Below, piece after piece: positions 11,346 through 20,360 of a stretch of DNA of 64,000 bases. Position numbers and translations under genes: made by a program. The notes under the pieces were generated by a model. The model was not told where the DNA came from and ran no database searches. It was given only the letters and a program-made list of their open reading frames with translations. Position 1 is the stretch's first letter. Each line of letters opens with the position of its first letter. Origin of the DNA: Carpediemonas membranifera (lineage: Eukaryota; Fornicata); NCBI GenBank assembly GCA_019828565.1, contig JAHDYR010000021.1:1-64000 (forward strand). The letters run 5' to 3'.

Positions 11346-12931
11346 ATGTTCAGCGCTAATTCTTCGCCATCGGTCATTCGAGATGCGCTTATTTCCGCAT
11401 TCCGTGTGTCAATTACCGCAACGGCCACCATCCCCGGGGACGTCCCCACATTGCTCAAAGACGCCTTCTCCAGGCACTTCAATGAGCAGATGCCCGCGAT
11501 TCACGACACAGAGACCACAACTACACTGGCCAACGCCGCATCGCTCGATTCCCTCCTCTCCGCGCTCTCAGAGATCCCACCTCTCGAGCCATCCGCGCAA
11601 GCCCTCCTCGACAGCGCCCGTTCGATCCTCACATGCGGCCCCCCGCTGTCTGTGAATGTCGAGCTCGCGGCGGGGCAGGACCTCCCGGTCGCCATGCACA
11701 CGCTGAACCAGATCGCGGTGTGGGCGTGTCTGCTGGGTGGCGGGGCCAACCCAGACCTCGCGGACAGAGTGCTGGAGGAGGCTCGAAATGAACTGCCAGG
11801 CGTACCAAAGCTGCGTGACAAGATCCGCAACGCTCTCACCCCTGAGGCCAAGTGTCCTCTGGTTCCTCTGCCGCAAGTTTTTTCTTCACGCTGAACGTCG
11901 CTGACAAGGACGGCGATTGCTATCAGTACACGAGAGTCAGAAGCTGCTACCACCACCGCATGTACATGGGTCGACTCTTCATGCTCGACACTGAGGTCTT
12001 CAGCAAATACGACATCCATATTGCAAGAACACCCAAGGGCCTGTGGGGCTGGGGCACAAGCGTAGATGGTCAGCTGGGGTTCGAGTCATTTCAAATCGTT
12101 GACCCGACCCGCCTCACCTTCCCCGCCTGCCCCACGGTCGCCGAGCTCGAGGCCAGCTTGCCCCCCTGGGAGAAGCACATGATGGTGATTGATGTGTCGA
12201 TAGCTAGATATAACACGTTCATACTCACGCCAGCTGGGACAGTCATGGCCGGTGCGGATTCAAAATGGTATGTCGGCCCAGACAAGCCGGACTACGAATA
12301 CTTCAGGCCAGTCGCTGTGCCCGTTGGCTTTATCCCAGATCACATCACGCATGCCCAGTACGGTACTGTCATCCTAACCAAGGGCGATCGGCAGGCCATC
12401 AGCGGGGACAACTACGATGGCGAGCTGGGACGCGGGTACAGTAATGGTATGACCGGATTCGTCTACCTGCCCTTCAGGGTCGACCGGATCATTCAAGCTT
12501 ATTCCTACAACGTCTTCCTTAGTGGCCGTCAACTTCTTTTTGCCGGAGAAGTTCCCCGTCATATCGCCCAGTCGCGCCTGCTGCCAGGATACAGTGAGGG
12601 TGACCAATGCCTTACAGCCACCCCTCTCCGGTTCCCAGAGAAGGTGAGGTGGTTCTTTTGTGACATTGCCACTCTCGTCTGGATTAATGAGAGTCACACT
12701 CAGTTATACGACAATGAAGGCCAGTACTACGTGCCTTTTGAGGCGAAGTCGCTTGGCAGATTCAGGTTGAATAGTGACAAATGTGCACTCTCATTCCGTG
12801 ACTCTGCCGGTCAGTGGTTCAGGGCCAGAGTGTCAGATGGCGAGGTTCAGATGGTCGAGTGCGAAGCTCCTCGGATTACCGTTGAGCTTGCCCCAGTCAA
12901 CGTCGACCCGTGGACCCAGGGTTCCGATTAA
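11346..12931 (+). pseudogene. RCC1-like protein gene, frame-disrupted
   Basis: Homologue of the intact 520-residue RCC1-like gene at 36822-38384. The N-terminal part (11346-11860) aligns well: RDALISAFRVS, DVPTLLKDAFSRHF, LDSARSILTCGPPLSVNVEL. The C-terminal part (from about 11876) aligns from NVADKDGD through TPKGLWGWGTSVDGQLG, with RCC1-type GDN..GELG repeats (ISGDNYDGELGRG). Between them the bridging residues (WFLCRKFF, compare WFLCKKFAF) lie in the third frame, so there are two breaks, one before 11860 and one at the T6 run near 11873-11878. RCC1 repeats form a beta-propeller, but the partner and role are unknown. The first in-frame ATG is at 11346. The stop TAA is followed at once by TAAAT. 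Confidence 0.6.
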
Positions 12932-13142
12932 TAAATTCCACAAGGATCTTGACCGGCTTGGGGCACGGTGAAATGAAATCAATGTGGTAGTTTGGTCCCA
13001 GATTGAATGAGAGGGTGGCAAGACAAGAGAGTGCGCGGCACCCAGAACTGCATGTGAGAGATCGGTTTGCACGTGCTGCTATGAGCTGGAGCAGTCTCTG
13101 CAGAGTTTTTTGCCACAAACCACATGCCCGATACAACCATAT

Positions 13143-14438
13143 TTACTCGACGAGCTTACTATCCAGACTCTCTCTGAAAGGGCCGAGCAGACCCTTGATC
13201 GGCTGGCACGCCGCCCCTGCCAAGGCACAAATGGTCAGCCCGTGGATCTTGGTCAGCCTCTTCAGTCTGTCCGCATCCTTCTGGGTAGCCGTGCCGGCCT
13301 TGATCTTGGCCATTGTCGTCGCCATCTGGTGAGTGCCCAGCTTGCACGGCTGGCACTGCCCGCAGCTCTCGACAGCGTAGAACCGGGCCATGCGGGCGGT
13401 AACGTCAACGAAGTCGACGTCCTTGGGGATGACGATGATGCCACCCGTGCCCATCTCGGTCCCGAGCTCGCGAAGGGAGTCAAAGTCCATCTTGGCGGTG
13501 CGAGCCTCCTCTGGAGTCAGCGCTAGAGTCGAGGAGCCGCCAGGAATGATCGCCTGCACGTTTTCCCAGCCGCCAGTTGGGCCGCCCGCGTGCTCGTCGA
13601 TGAGCTCACCGATAGTCACGCCCATGGCGTCCTCGACAGTGCAAGGCTTGTTCACGGCCCCGCTGATGGTGTAGAGCTTCGTGCCATGGTTGGCGGGGGT
13701 GCCGAGCGACGTCCACCACTCCAAGCCGCGTGTGAGGATCGCCGGAACCTGGGCGATGGTCTCGACGTTGTTGATGATAGTCGGCTTCATGAAGAGGCCC
13801 TGGGTGGCAGGGTACGGGGGCTTGTGTCTAGGCTTGCCGGGCTTGCCCTCGATTGAGTTGAGGAGGGCGGTCTCCTCGCCGCACACGTAGGCGCCCGCCC
13901 CGCTGTGGATGTGGACGTCAAGAGGGTACTGCGCGCGAGGGCCAAGGAGGCCAGCCTTGTAGGCCTCGTCTATGGCCTTCTGCATGGCGCGCTGCTCCTC
14001 CTTGAACTCGCCTCGGATATAAATGTAGGCTTGGGTCGCCTTGATCGTGAAAGCAGAGTAAATCATGCCCTCAATCAACTTGTAAGGCTCGTTGCGGAGG
14101 ATATAGCGGTCCTTGGAGGTACCTGGCTCGCCCTCATCGGCGTTGACGACGAGGTAGTGCTGCTTCCCGTCGTCCCGGGGCAGGAAGGACCATTTCGCAC
14201 CAGTGTCGAAGCCAGCGCCACCGCGGCCTCTCTGCCCGGCCTTTTGCATGGTATTCAAGATCTCATCTCTCATATTGTCACCTCCAGCAAGGATGGCGCC
14301 CAGAGACTTGAAATCGCCAGCCTTTTTGGCGTTCTCAATGGTCGGCGTCTTCTGGCCGTAGAGGTTGGTGAATATGTGGTCTGCAGCAGCGAGGTAGCCA
14401 CGCTGACCGAATGATTTGGCTGCAAACGTTGACAGCAT
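13143..14438 (-). CDS. nuoF: NADH dehydrogenase 51-kDa subunit (NuoF/NDUFV1-like), hydrogenosome-type
   Basis: Flavoprotein that oxidises NADH and passes electrons through FMN and a 4Fe-4S centre; in metamonads it works in mitochondrion-related organelles with the 24-kDa NuoE, feeding ferredoxin or hydrogenase. The 431-residue product has the FMN/NADH motif GRGGAGFDTGAKWSF (about residue 72), NADEGEPGTSKDR, GAGAYVCGEETALLNS, and the cluster ligands C359, C362 and C365 (CGQCQPC) plus C404. The ATG at 14438 is chosen: it gives the family length and a short N-terminus (MLSTFAAKSFGQRG) like hydrogenosomal presequences. The frame is open 111 codons further upstream, but that segment looks non-coding. 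The stop is TAAAT. Organelle targeting is inference. Confidence 0.9.
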   Translation of the reverse strand: MLSTFAAKSFGQRGYLAAADHIFTNLYGQKTPTIENAKKAGDFKSLGAILAGGDNMRDEILNTMQKAGQRGRGGAGFDTGAKWSFLPRDDGKQHYLVVNADEGEPGTSKDRYILRNEPYKLIEGMIYSAFTIKATQAYIYIRGEFKEEQRAMQKAIDEAYKAGLLGPRAQYPLDVHIHSGAGAYVCGEETALLNSIEGKPGKPRHKPPYPATQGLFMKPTIINNVETIAQVPAILTRGLEWWTSLGTPANHGTKLYTISGAVNKPCTVEDAMGVTIGELIDEHAGGPTGGWENVQAIIPGGSSTLALTPEEARTAKMDFDSLRELGTEMGTGGIIVIPKDVDFVDVTARMARFYAVESCGQCQPCKLGTHQMATTMAKIKAGTATQKDADRLKRLTKIHGLTICALAGAACQPIKGLLGPFRESLDSKLVE

Positions 14439-14787
14439 TCTTTGCCGAGCACCAGTCGTATCTGGTCCGGGTCCTCGGGATTCTTTCCCCCCAGCAGCGT
14501 GGGACGAGACGTGTACTGGGTAGGTAGCGGATGATAGAAGGCATAGAGGGCTGCTCCGCTTGTATTTTCTGTTTGTTCTTGGCTGCCCGGAGCAGGTCAG
14601 GTTGATGCCAGCGGCGACGTAGGGGTTTTGGGTGTAGCATAAGCCATGCTGTTGTCCCGCTAGCTTCACGATGCTCTCTGTGTGAATTCTCGCTTGGCTG
14701 TCGCACTGTAGCGCAGGGCTTGTCAAATGCAGTGATGACATCTGCACCCAGCGAAGGCAGCGTCCCATCACATCTACACCACTCTAG
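14439..14787. promoter_or_regulatory. Divergent intergenic region between NuoF and M1 aminopeptidase
   Basis: About 350 bp between two divergent start codons; it must contain both promoters. The NuoF frame stays open through it, but the sequence looks non-coding (no family homology, atypical composition). No specific element was identified. Confidence 0.5.
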
Positions 14788-17592
14788 ATGTCAGAAGAGC
14801 CTCCAATCACGCCGGTAGCATCGTATGCTCTCAAAATCGACACCACCACATACCAGAGCGGAATTGTCGCCGCCTCATGCGAGTACACCTTCGCAGAGAA
14901 CACATCTCATCCTATCATCCTTGACTGCTCAGTCAAGACTGTCCTCAATGTGTTCCACGGCATCACCGATCTCCCCTTCACCGTGACGCCCGATCGACTC
15001 ATCATCGACCCCGAAAGGACCCACCAGAGCCTGCACAGGCTCACTGTGGCATTCAAGGTCGCCGTCAACACTGATATGACTGCGGCCTACTCCACCGAGT
15101 GGCTGGAAGAGCCTGCATTCGTCCTGCAAGCTGCCCCGACCTTCGCCCCGGCCATCTTTCCCTGTAGCACCGGGGCCCGCGCCCCTATTAGCCTCAAGGT
15201 GACCATACCCCACCTCTACCACACCGTGTCCAACATGCCGACCCGTTCCATCCACCACAAGACCGAGACCACTGTCGTCTTCGCGGAAAGCCCGCCCATG
15301 CGCCCCGGCTCGCTCGCGCTCGTCGTAGTCAACAGAGTGCATACACGGTCCTTGCGGCAGACGAAGGTCCCAGTGGCCGTGATGTCGCCCCGTGCTTCCC
15401 AGACGACCGACCTGCTTGCTGACTGGGCGATTGTTGTCATCCAGTACCTCGAGGATCTTTTCGGGGTCGAGTTCCCCATCCCAAAGCTCGACATCGTCTT
15501 CCTCCCCGAGTTCCCCGTGTCCGCCTTTGAGAACTTCGGCTGCATCCTGTTCAGAAAGACAACCGCCCGACTCCCGACTCTTTTTTCGACTGTGGCGCAC
15601 GAGATCATCCACCAGTACTTTGGGCAGGGTGTAGGCCACGCCAGGGCCCATGAGACGTTCCTTGCTGAGGGCCCCGCCCGTTTCTTCCAGTACAAGGTCA
15701 TGGCCGACTGCTTCGAGGAGTTCAACAGAGCCCATAGCCTCGAAAGACAGCTGCCGGACTTGGCAGCGAAGTTCTACATTGATGTCATCGATGCAGGCCT
15801 GGCTAAGGAGACTGCGTGTCCGCCCTTTACACTGGGGCTCACTCCAGACGTCAGGGTCGAGCGGCGCGAGGGGGCATATGTCACTGTAGTCGGGGCAGAG
15901 ATTTGTCAGAATGACGCATTCTATGACGATTTGGTCTATACAAAGGGCGCGGCGCTGTTTCATATGATCGCAGGTCTGTTTCCCGCGACAGCTGGGCACA
16001 ATCCGTTCATTCGTGCGCTGTCAGCATACTTATCTGACAACATGTTCTCCGATGTCACTAGCGAGACGTTAATTTCGTATTTAACGAAGCTGAGACACCC
16101 AGAGATTCCCGCTCAGATCATTACGAAGCTGATCCACGACCACATCAACCTACCCCTGTTCCCGACTGTAGCAGCGTCGGTTGTACCCATCGCAGACTGC
16201 GACGAGAACACTGTAGCGGGCGTTGAGGACGTGATTGACTCATTTCTACTCGAGGCGGGGAAAGATCCGGCCCAATATTCGCTGATATCCATTATGTACG
16301 TCCATGTACGCGAGTCCTTCGGCAACCGACTCGTCCCGCTGCTCGTAGAGACGGTAGGAGACCCGAGCGCATATCCTATCTTCATTGATGAGGCCCTTAG
16401 ATTCTCCACGGCCTCGGGAGAGGGTTTCCTCGCGAGCTGCGACGCCGAGCGCATCGCCATCATCGCACACACAGGGAAGCACGCGATACCAGTTCTGGAC
16501 GACCGTGCGGCTGCCTATTGCCGCGTAGAGTACCCCCTTCTCACGATGGAGCGTATCGTCGAGGAGTGGGTCGACCTGGACGTCGGCCAGAGACTCTCCG
16601 CGCTCACGTCCCTGACCCATGCGCTCCGTTGTGGTTTGATCAAGGTTGACCCATTTTCCGGAATGCTGGAGAGAATCGGCGTGACTGAGTCGAATGAGAT
16701 GATCGGATACGAGATCGTCCACCGACTATCGGATGTCGCGTTCACTTTCAATGCCGGGAACTCCTTTCACGTCGAGTCGGTGAGGCGCTGCGCCCGCTCC
16801 ATGCTCGCCAGAGCAGTCACGGACCCAGAGAGCTTCTTCGACCTTTGTGATACCAAGCCAGAGTTCCGGACGACTTTCTGTCTCCTTATTAGACTCCTAG
16901 CGGTCGCGTGTCACGATGAGGAGATCATCTCGACTCTCGTTCGTGTCGGCCACGAGGTCGAGCTGACCGTAGACCCCGCAGCTGGCATAGAGGAGCCTGA
17001 GGATATCCCCCTGCCGTCTATGAGGTCACTGGAGGTTCTTATCAGTGGCCTTGAAGCCTTCCTCCGCCAGGACATCATGTGGTCGATCACGCACTTTAAG
17101 AACATCCCCGCCCGCACCGCCATCCCCCCCGAGAGCCACAAGATCATCCTTGCCCTCTACTCGAAGTCGACCCATGTCGCTCATCTTCAGAACAGAGACT
17201 ACTCGCCCGAGGTTTGGTCGGATCTCGGCCAGCTGGCCTGGTCCTCGGACCCTGAAGATGTTTACAACGTGCTTGCCGGAGTGATGCTTTCGCCGGCGTT
17301 CCGGGTGTCTGATTGCATTCATTTGTTCCGTCTCGCGTGCTTCAACCCGTCGTGCCCCCAGATCCCGCTGTGTTTCATTGAGAAGCAGCAGACAGACCTC
17401 ATCCGCCGCTTTGGACAACAGCCGTTCACGATGTTGATGCTTGTGGACATGGCAAGCAGGTTTATTGCCGACAAGGACGGCTTCGGGGTCCTCCATAGGA
17501 TCAGCGAGCTGCCCAGCCTTCCTGACCCCGTGAGCAGGGCCGTGGAGCAGGGCTTGCGGCGGATTGGGATGAATATGGAGCTGTGTAAATAG
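14788..17592 (+). CDS. M1-family zinc aminopeptidase
   Basis: Metallo-aminopeptidase of the M1 (puromycin-sensitive/aminopeptidase N) family, which removes N-terminal residues from peptides, usually in the cytosol. The 934-residue product has the N-terminal beta-saddle region, a GAMEN-like motif (FENFGCILFR), the zinc motif HEIIH at residues 271-275 and the third ligand Glu294 in LAEGPA, exactly at HEXXH-X18-E spacing. A helical C-terminal half of ERAP type follows. The closest alternative, TAF2, normally lacks the zinc ligands, so an active enzyme is favoured. No signal peptide is seen. ATG at 14788 is the first of the frame. The stop is TAG without an adjacent TAAA, unlike many neighbours. 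It is transcribed divergently from NuoF. Confidence 0.85.
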   Translation: MSEEPPITPVASYALKIDTTTYQSGIVAASCEYTFAENTSHPIILDCSVKTVLNVFHGITDLPFTVTPDRLIIDPERTHQSLHRLTVAFKVAVNTDMTAAYSTEWLEEPAFVLQAAPTFAPAIFPCSTGARAPISLKVTIPHLYHTVSNMPTRSIHHKTETTVVFAESPPMRPGSLALVVVNRVHTRSLRQTKVPVAVMSPRASQTTDLLADWAIVVIQYLEDLFGVEFPIPKLDIVFLPEFPVSAFENFGCILFRKTTARLPTLFSTVAHEIIHQYFGQGVGHARAHETFLAEGPARFFQYKVMADCFEEFNRAHSLERQLPDLAAKFYIDVIDAGLAKETACPPFTLGLTPDVRVERREGAYVTVVGAEICQNDAFYDDLVYTKGAALFHMIAGLFPATAGHNPFIRALSAYLSDNMFSDVTSETLISYLTKLRHPEIPAQIITKLIHDHINLPLFPTVAASVVPIADCDENTVAGVEDVIDSFLLEAGKDPAQYSLISIMYVHVRESFGNRLVPLLVETVGDPSAYPIFIDEALRFSTASGEGFLASCDAERIAIIAHTGKHAIPVLDDRAAAYCRVEYPLLTMERIVEEWVDLDVGQRLSALTSLTHALRCGLIKVDPFSGMLERIGVTESNEMIGYEIVHRLSDVAFTFNAGNSFHVESVRRCARSMLARAVTDPESFFDLCDTKPEFRTTFCLLIRLLAVACHDEEIISTLVRVGHEVELTVDPAAGIEEPEDIPLPSMRSLEVLISGLEAFLRQDIMWSITHFKNIPARTAIPPESHKIILALYSKSTHVAHLQNRDYSPEVWSDLGQLAWSSDPEDVYNVLAGVMLSPAFRVSDCIHLFRLACFNPSCPQIPLCFIEKQQTDLIRRFGQQPFTMLMLVDMASRFIADKDGFGVLHRISELPSLPDPVSRAVEQGLRRIGMNMELCK

Positions 17593-17733
17593 TGTTATGG
17601 CGTTATATGTGAAGAGTACTTCGGTGACACGGTTGTCATAAGAAGAAACGCAACCGACGAAAGAGCGCCGTGCCGCCGGTTTTCAAGCCCACGACACACC
17701 AACCACAATCATGATGGCAGCTTTATATCCACA

Positions 17734-19455
17734 TTAATGAACGTCGAACGACCCGCCCCCGAGGAACTCCCGCAGCAGGCTGTCTTTGGGGACATACCTC
17801 GCGTCGATCTGGTGGAAGTTTCTCAGGAACTTCAGCAGCTTGCGGGCGAGAGGGAAGCCCTCTTCACCCGGCTTGATGCCTCTAAGCAGCCCGATGGCGT
17901 GCACAGAGAGGGCAGACAACTCGTAGTCAAGCGTGGAGTTGAAGACGAAGTCGGCCTTGTTCTGGTAGGGGAAGATGTGTGTCTCCTCGCCTCTACGGAC
18001 GCTGGGCCACATCGCGAGGGTCGTGGCGGCCTTGCACCCTCTGAACTGGTAGTCGCGCACCATGCGCCGGATGAGTCTGTTCTCCGTCGTGCTGATACGA
18101 GTGTGGTCGTCGATGTTAAGCATAGTCAGGGGCGATATGAACACCTTGTACTTGTCCTCGGCGGGTACACGGGACGTGAGGCGGTCGTTGAGCCCGTGGA
18201 TGCCCTCCATGATGATGATGCCGCTCGGGGGGAGCTTGAGGAGGTTGCCCGGGGTCCGCTTGCCATGGACAAAGTCGAACCGCGGCAGGCGGATCTCCTC
18301 GCCGGCCATGAGATCGGTGAGCTGGCTGTTGAGATAATCAATGTCGATCGCCTCGACTGCCTCGAAGTCGAAGTTTCCATCCTCGTCCTTTGGCGTCATC
18401 TCACGGTCGACGTAGTAGTTATCGAGCCCAATTGTCACAGGTCGCCTGCCGAGCGCGCGGAGCTGGATGGCGAGTCTGAGGGCGAAAGTGCTCTTTCCTG
18501 ACGACGAAGGGCCTGCGATGAGGAGGAGCTTGGCCGTGTCGGGGACGGACATGGCGAGGCGGGCGAGGTTGGCCTGCTGGATGGCCTCAGATGTGCAGAT
18601 GAACTCGCGGATGTTGGAAGTCGAGATGGCGCGGTTGAGGTCACCGACGCATTGGATGCCGAGGGTCTTGCCCCACTTGGTGTGCTCCTTGTAGACCTGG
18701 TAGAGGTTCTGGTTGTCCACGAAGGCGGGGAGGTTGAGGGGGTCCTTTCTCGAGGGGAATCTGAGGATGAAACCGTGGCCGTACTTCATGAGGGAGAATG
18801 TCTTGAGCACAGCGGTGTTGTGGACGAGCGCATGGTGCCAGAGGTCGAGGAAGTCGGAACACACGAGGAGGGAGATGCGGGGGTCGTTGCGGGCCTCGAT
18901 GAGTGAGGCTGACTGGTCTTGGTTGGTCTGCCGGAAATAGTCTAGCGCCTGGTCGTACGCGAACTGGCGGCGCGAGATATTCAACGCGTCGGCAACAAGC
19001 TCGTGCATCTTGGCCTCGAGTTCACGCAGGTTCTCGTCGCTCATCTCCTTGTTCTCATCCTTGTAGTGGTAAAAGTAGCCGTGCCCGAGCGAGTGTGAGA
19101 TGACGATGGCGTTGTCCATGTGCCAGAGCTTGTGGGCGGCCATGGAGAGGAGGAAGGCCACGGACTCGCGGTACATGGAGGACCCGAGGTCGGAATCACC
19201 GAAGAGGGGCTCGACGCTGCAGTTGATCGTCATGTGCTCGTTCAGGGAGACGAGCTCCTTGTCTGCAAGGGCTCCAAGGAGAGGATATCCGTTCTCGTGC
19301 TTGAATTCTTCGTTGTCTTCGCAGACGTCAATGAGCTTCGTCCCTCTTGGGAAGAACGCTTGCCGACCGGAAGGGAAAGTCACTGTGATCTCGTCCCGAA
19401 GCATATCAGCGTGTCTGATGTCCAACTCTTCTGGGGAGATGATGTTTTGGTTCAT
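17734..19455 (-). CDS. TGS-domain uridine kinase/phosphoribulokinase-like protein
   Basis: The 573-residue product begins with a TGS-like segment (VTFPSGRQAFFPRGTKLIDV). It continues with a threonyl-tRNA-synthetase-like second domain with an HSLGHGYFYHY motif (residues about 119-130), and ends with a P-loop kinase domain of the uridine kinase/PRK family: Walker A GPSSSGKST near residue 315, then GLDNYYVDREMTP and IIIMEGIHGLND. This fusion is known in many bacteria and some anaerobic protists; the substrate is unproven, with nucleoside phosphorylation the usual guess. The synthetase-like part lacks an aminoacylation core, so it is not a tRNA synthetase. The start ATG is supported by the TGS domain following directly. 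The stop is TAA, with TATAAAG about 10 nt downstream. Confidence 0.8.
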   Translation of the reverse strand: MNQNIISPEELDIRHADMLRDEITVTFPSGRQAFFPRGTKLIDVCEDNEEFKHENGYPLLGALADKELVSLNEHMTINCSVEPLFGDSDLGSSMYRESVAFLLSMAAHKLWHMDNAIVISHSLGHGYFYHYKDENKEMSDENLRELEAKMHELVADALNISRRQFAYDQALDYFRQTNQDQSASLIEARNDPRISLLVCSDFLDLWHHALVHNTAVLKTFSLMKYGHGFILRFPSRKDPLNLPAFVDNQNLYQVYKEHTKWGKTLGIQCVGDLNRAISTSNIREFICTSEAIQQANLARLAMSVPDTAKLLLIAGPSSSGKSTFALRLAIQLRALGRRPVTIGLDNYYVDREMTPKDEDGNFDFEAVEAIDIDYLNSQLTDLMAGEEIRLPRFDFVHGKRTPGNLLKLPPSGIIIMEGIHGLNDRLTSRVPAEDKYKVFISPLTMLNIDDHTRISTTENRLIRRMVRDYQFRGCKAATTLAMWPSVRRGEETHIFPYQNKADFVFNSTLDYELSALSVHAIGLLRGIKPGEEGFPLARKLLKFLRNFHQIDARYVPKDSLLREFLGGGSFDVH

Positions 19456-19692
19456 CGGAGTCGAGAGGAGGTTGAAAGGTCAAGTTTGTTATTGTAGAAA
19501 ACCGACTCAAACGAGTCAAGTCTCGGTATTTCTGGCCCGGGAAGAAAGAAGCGCGGCAGAGCTAGGGTTGATTGTCATGGCACCGGCACTGTATCTCTAC
19601 AGTGTCAAGGGTTTTTTGCGAATTTTTGAGGTGGGTTTGATTGCCGTTTTGATGAGTTCTCATCGCTAAGTGCTGCGTTTTCGTCGTGTACA

Positions 19693-20052
19693 ATGGCTCA
19701 GCCGTTTAAGATCGCGGAACCAAAGAAGAAAGGCAAGAAGAAAGGAGGGCATAAGAAGAGATCGGACGTGAATCGCATGGTTGCGGCAGAAAAGCTCAAC
19801 AAGGTCTCGCCGCGGATTGCCACATGTATGTGATTCATTTCGCTCATTCACACAGACATATCCATCGCAGCCCCCAAGTCGCGTCTTCCTAAGAAGCATT
19901 ACTGCGACATCACCGGCTACCCCGCGCCATACAAGGATAAGGCCACAGGGCTCTGGTTCGCCAACTCCAGAGCCTACACAGCGTTGCGGAACCTTTCACA
20001 CGCTCAGAGCGATGCCCTTCTTTCGTTTAGGAATGGTACATTGGCCAAGTAG
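19693..20052 (+). CDS. INO80C: INO80C/Ies6-like protein (YL1 C-terminal domain), one 30-nt intron
   Basis: Small predicted subunit of an INO80-type chromatin-remodelling complex. Exon 1 (19693-19825) encodes a Lys-rich N-terminus (KKKGKKKGGHKKR). Exon 2 (19856-20052) encodes the YL1_C signature (PKKHYCDITGYPAPYKDKAT, then GLWFANSRAY). The intron 19826-19855 is 30 nt, starts GTATGTGATT and ends TCATTCACACAG; splicing joins the frames to give 109 residues. Unspliced reading hits TGA at once inside the intron (GTATGTGA), which explains why a simple ORF search misses the gene. The stop is TAG. The 3' end lies about 300 bp before the helicase-like gene on the same strand. YL1/Vps72 itself is larger, so INO80C/Ies6 fits better. 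Confidence 0.82.
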
Positions 20053-20360
20053 ATGCTGCCTGGCTGACATGCTTGTTGTGGTGACGCTGGTCCGACGTGG
20101 GCCAGCTACCTAGAAGGGCCGGAGAGTTTATAAATGAGGGAGATGAGTAAGCTGGCACGTTGTTTGCACCAACCTCTTTCCGCTTCAACGTTGATTCCGG
20201 ACCAAGAGTGTCGCCGCCGAGCTTGACTTTTATTATAAAGGATCGCATGGTATCCTCCTCGTCGTCCTTTGCATGTAACCCCATGCCAGACTGTTTGGCG
20301 ACTGCTTGGGGCATTTCCCTAAACTGCACGCGCACACAGCGACCTGACAACAGTGAACGA
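20053..20360. other. Intergenic region upstream of the DEAD-like gene
   Basis: About 310 bp. The helicase-like frame is open through most of it from a TTG at 20160, with an ATG at 20247, but family similarity starts only at 20361. No other gene is seen; it probably holds promoter and 5' UTR. Confidence 0.45.

Noticed and set aside
11760-11890. Tiny intron joining the two frames of the RCC1-like gene
   Set aside because: Tested GT..AG segments have the wrong phase, or would remove the WFLCRKFF residues that match the paralogue.
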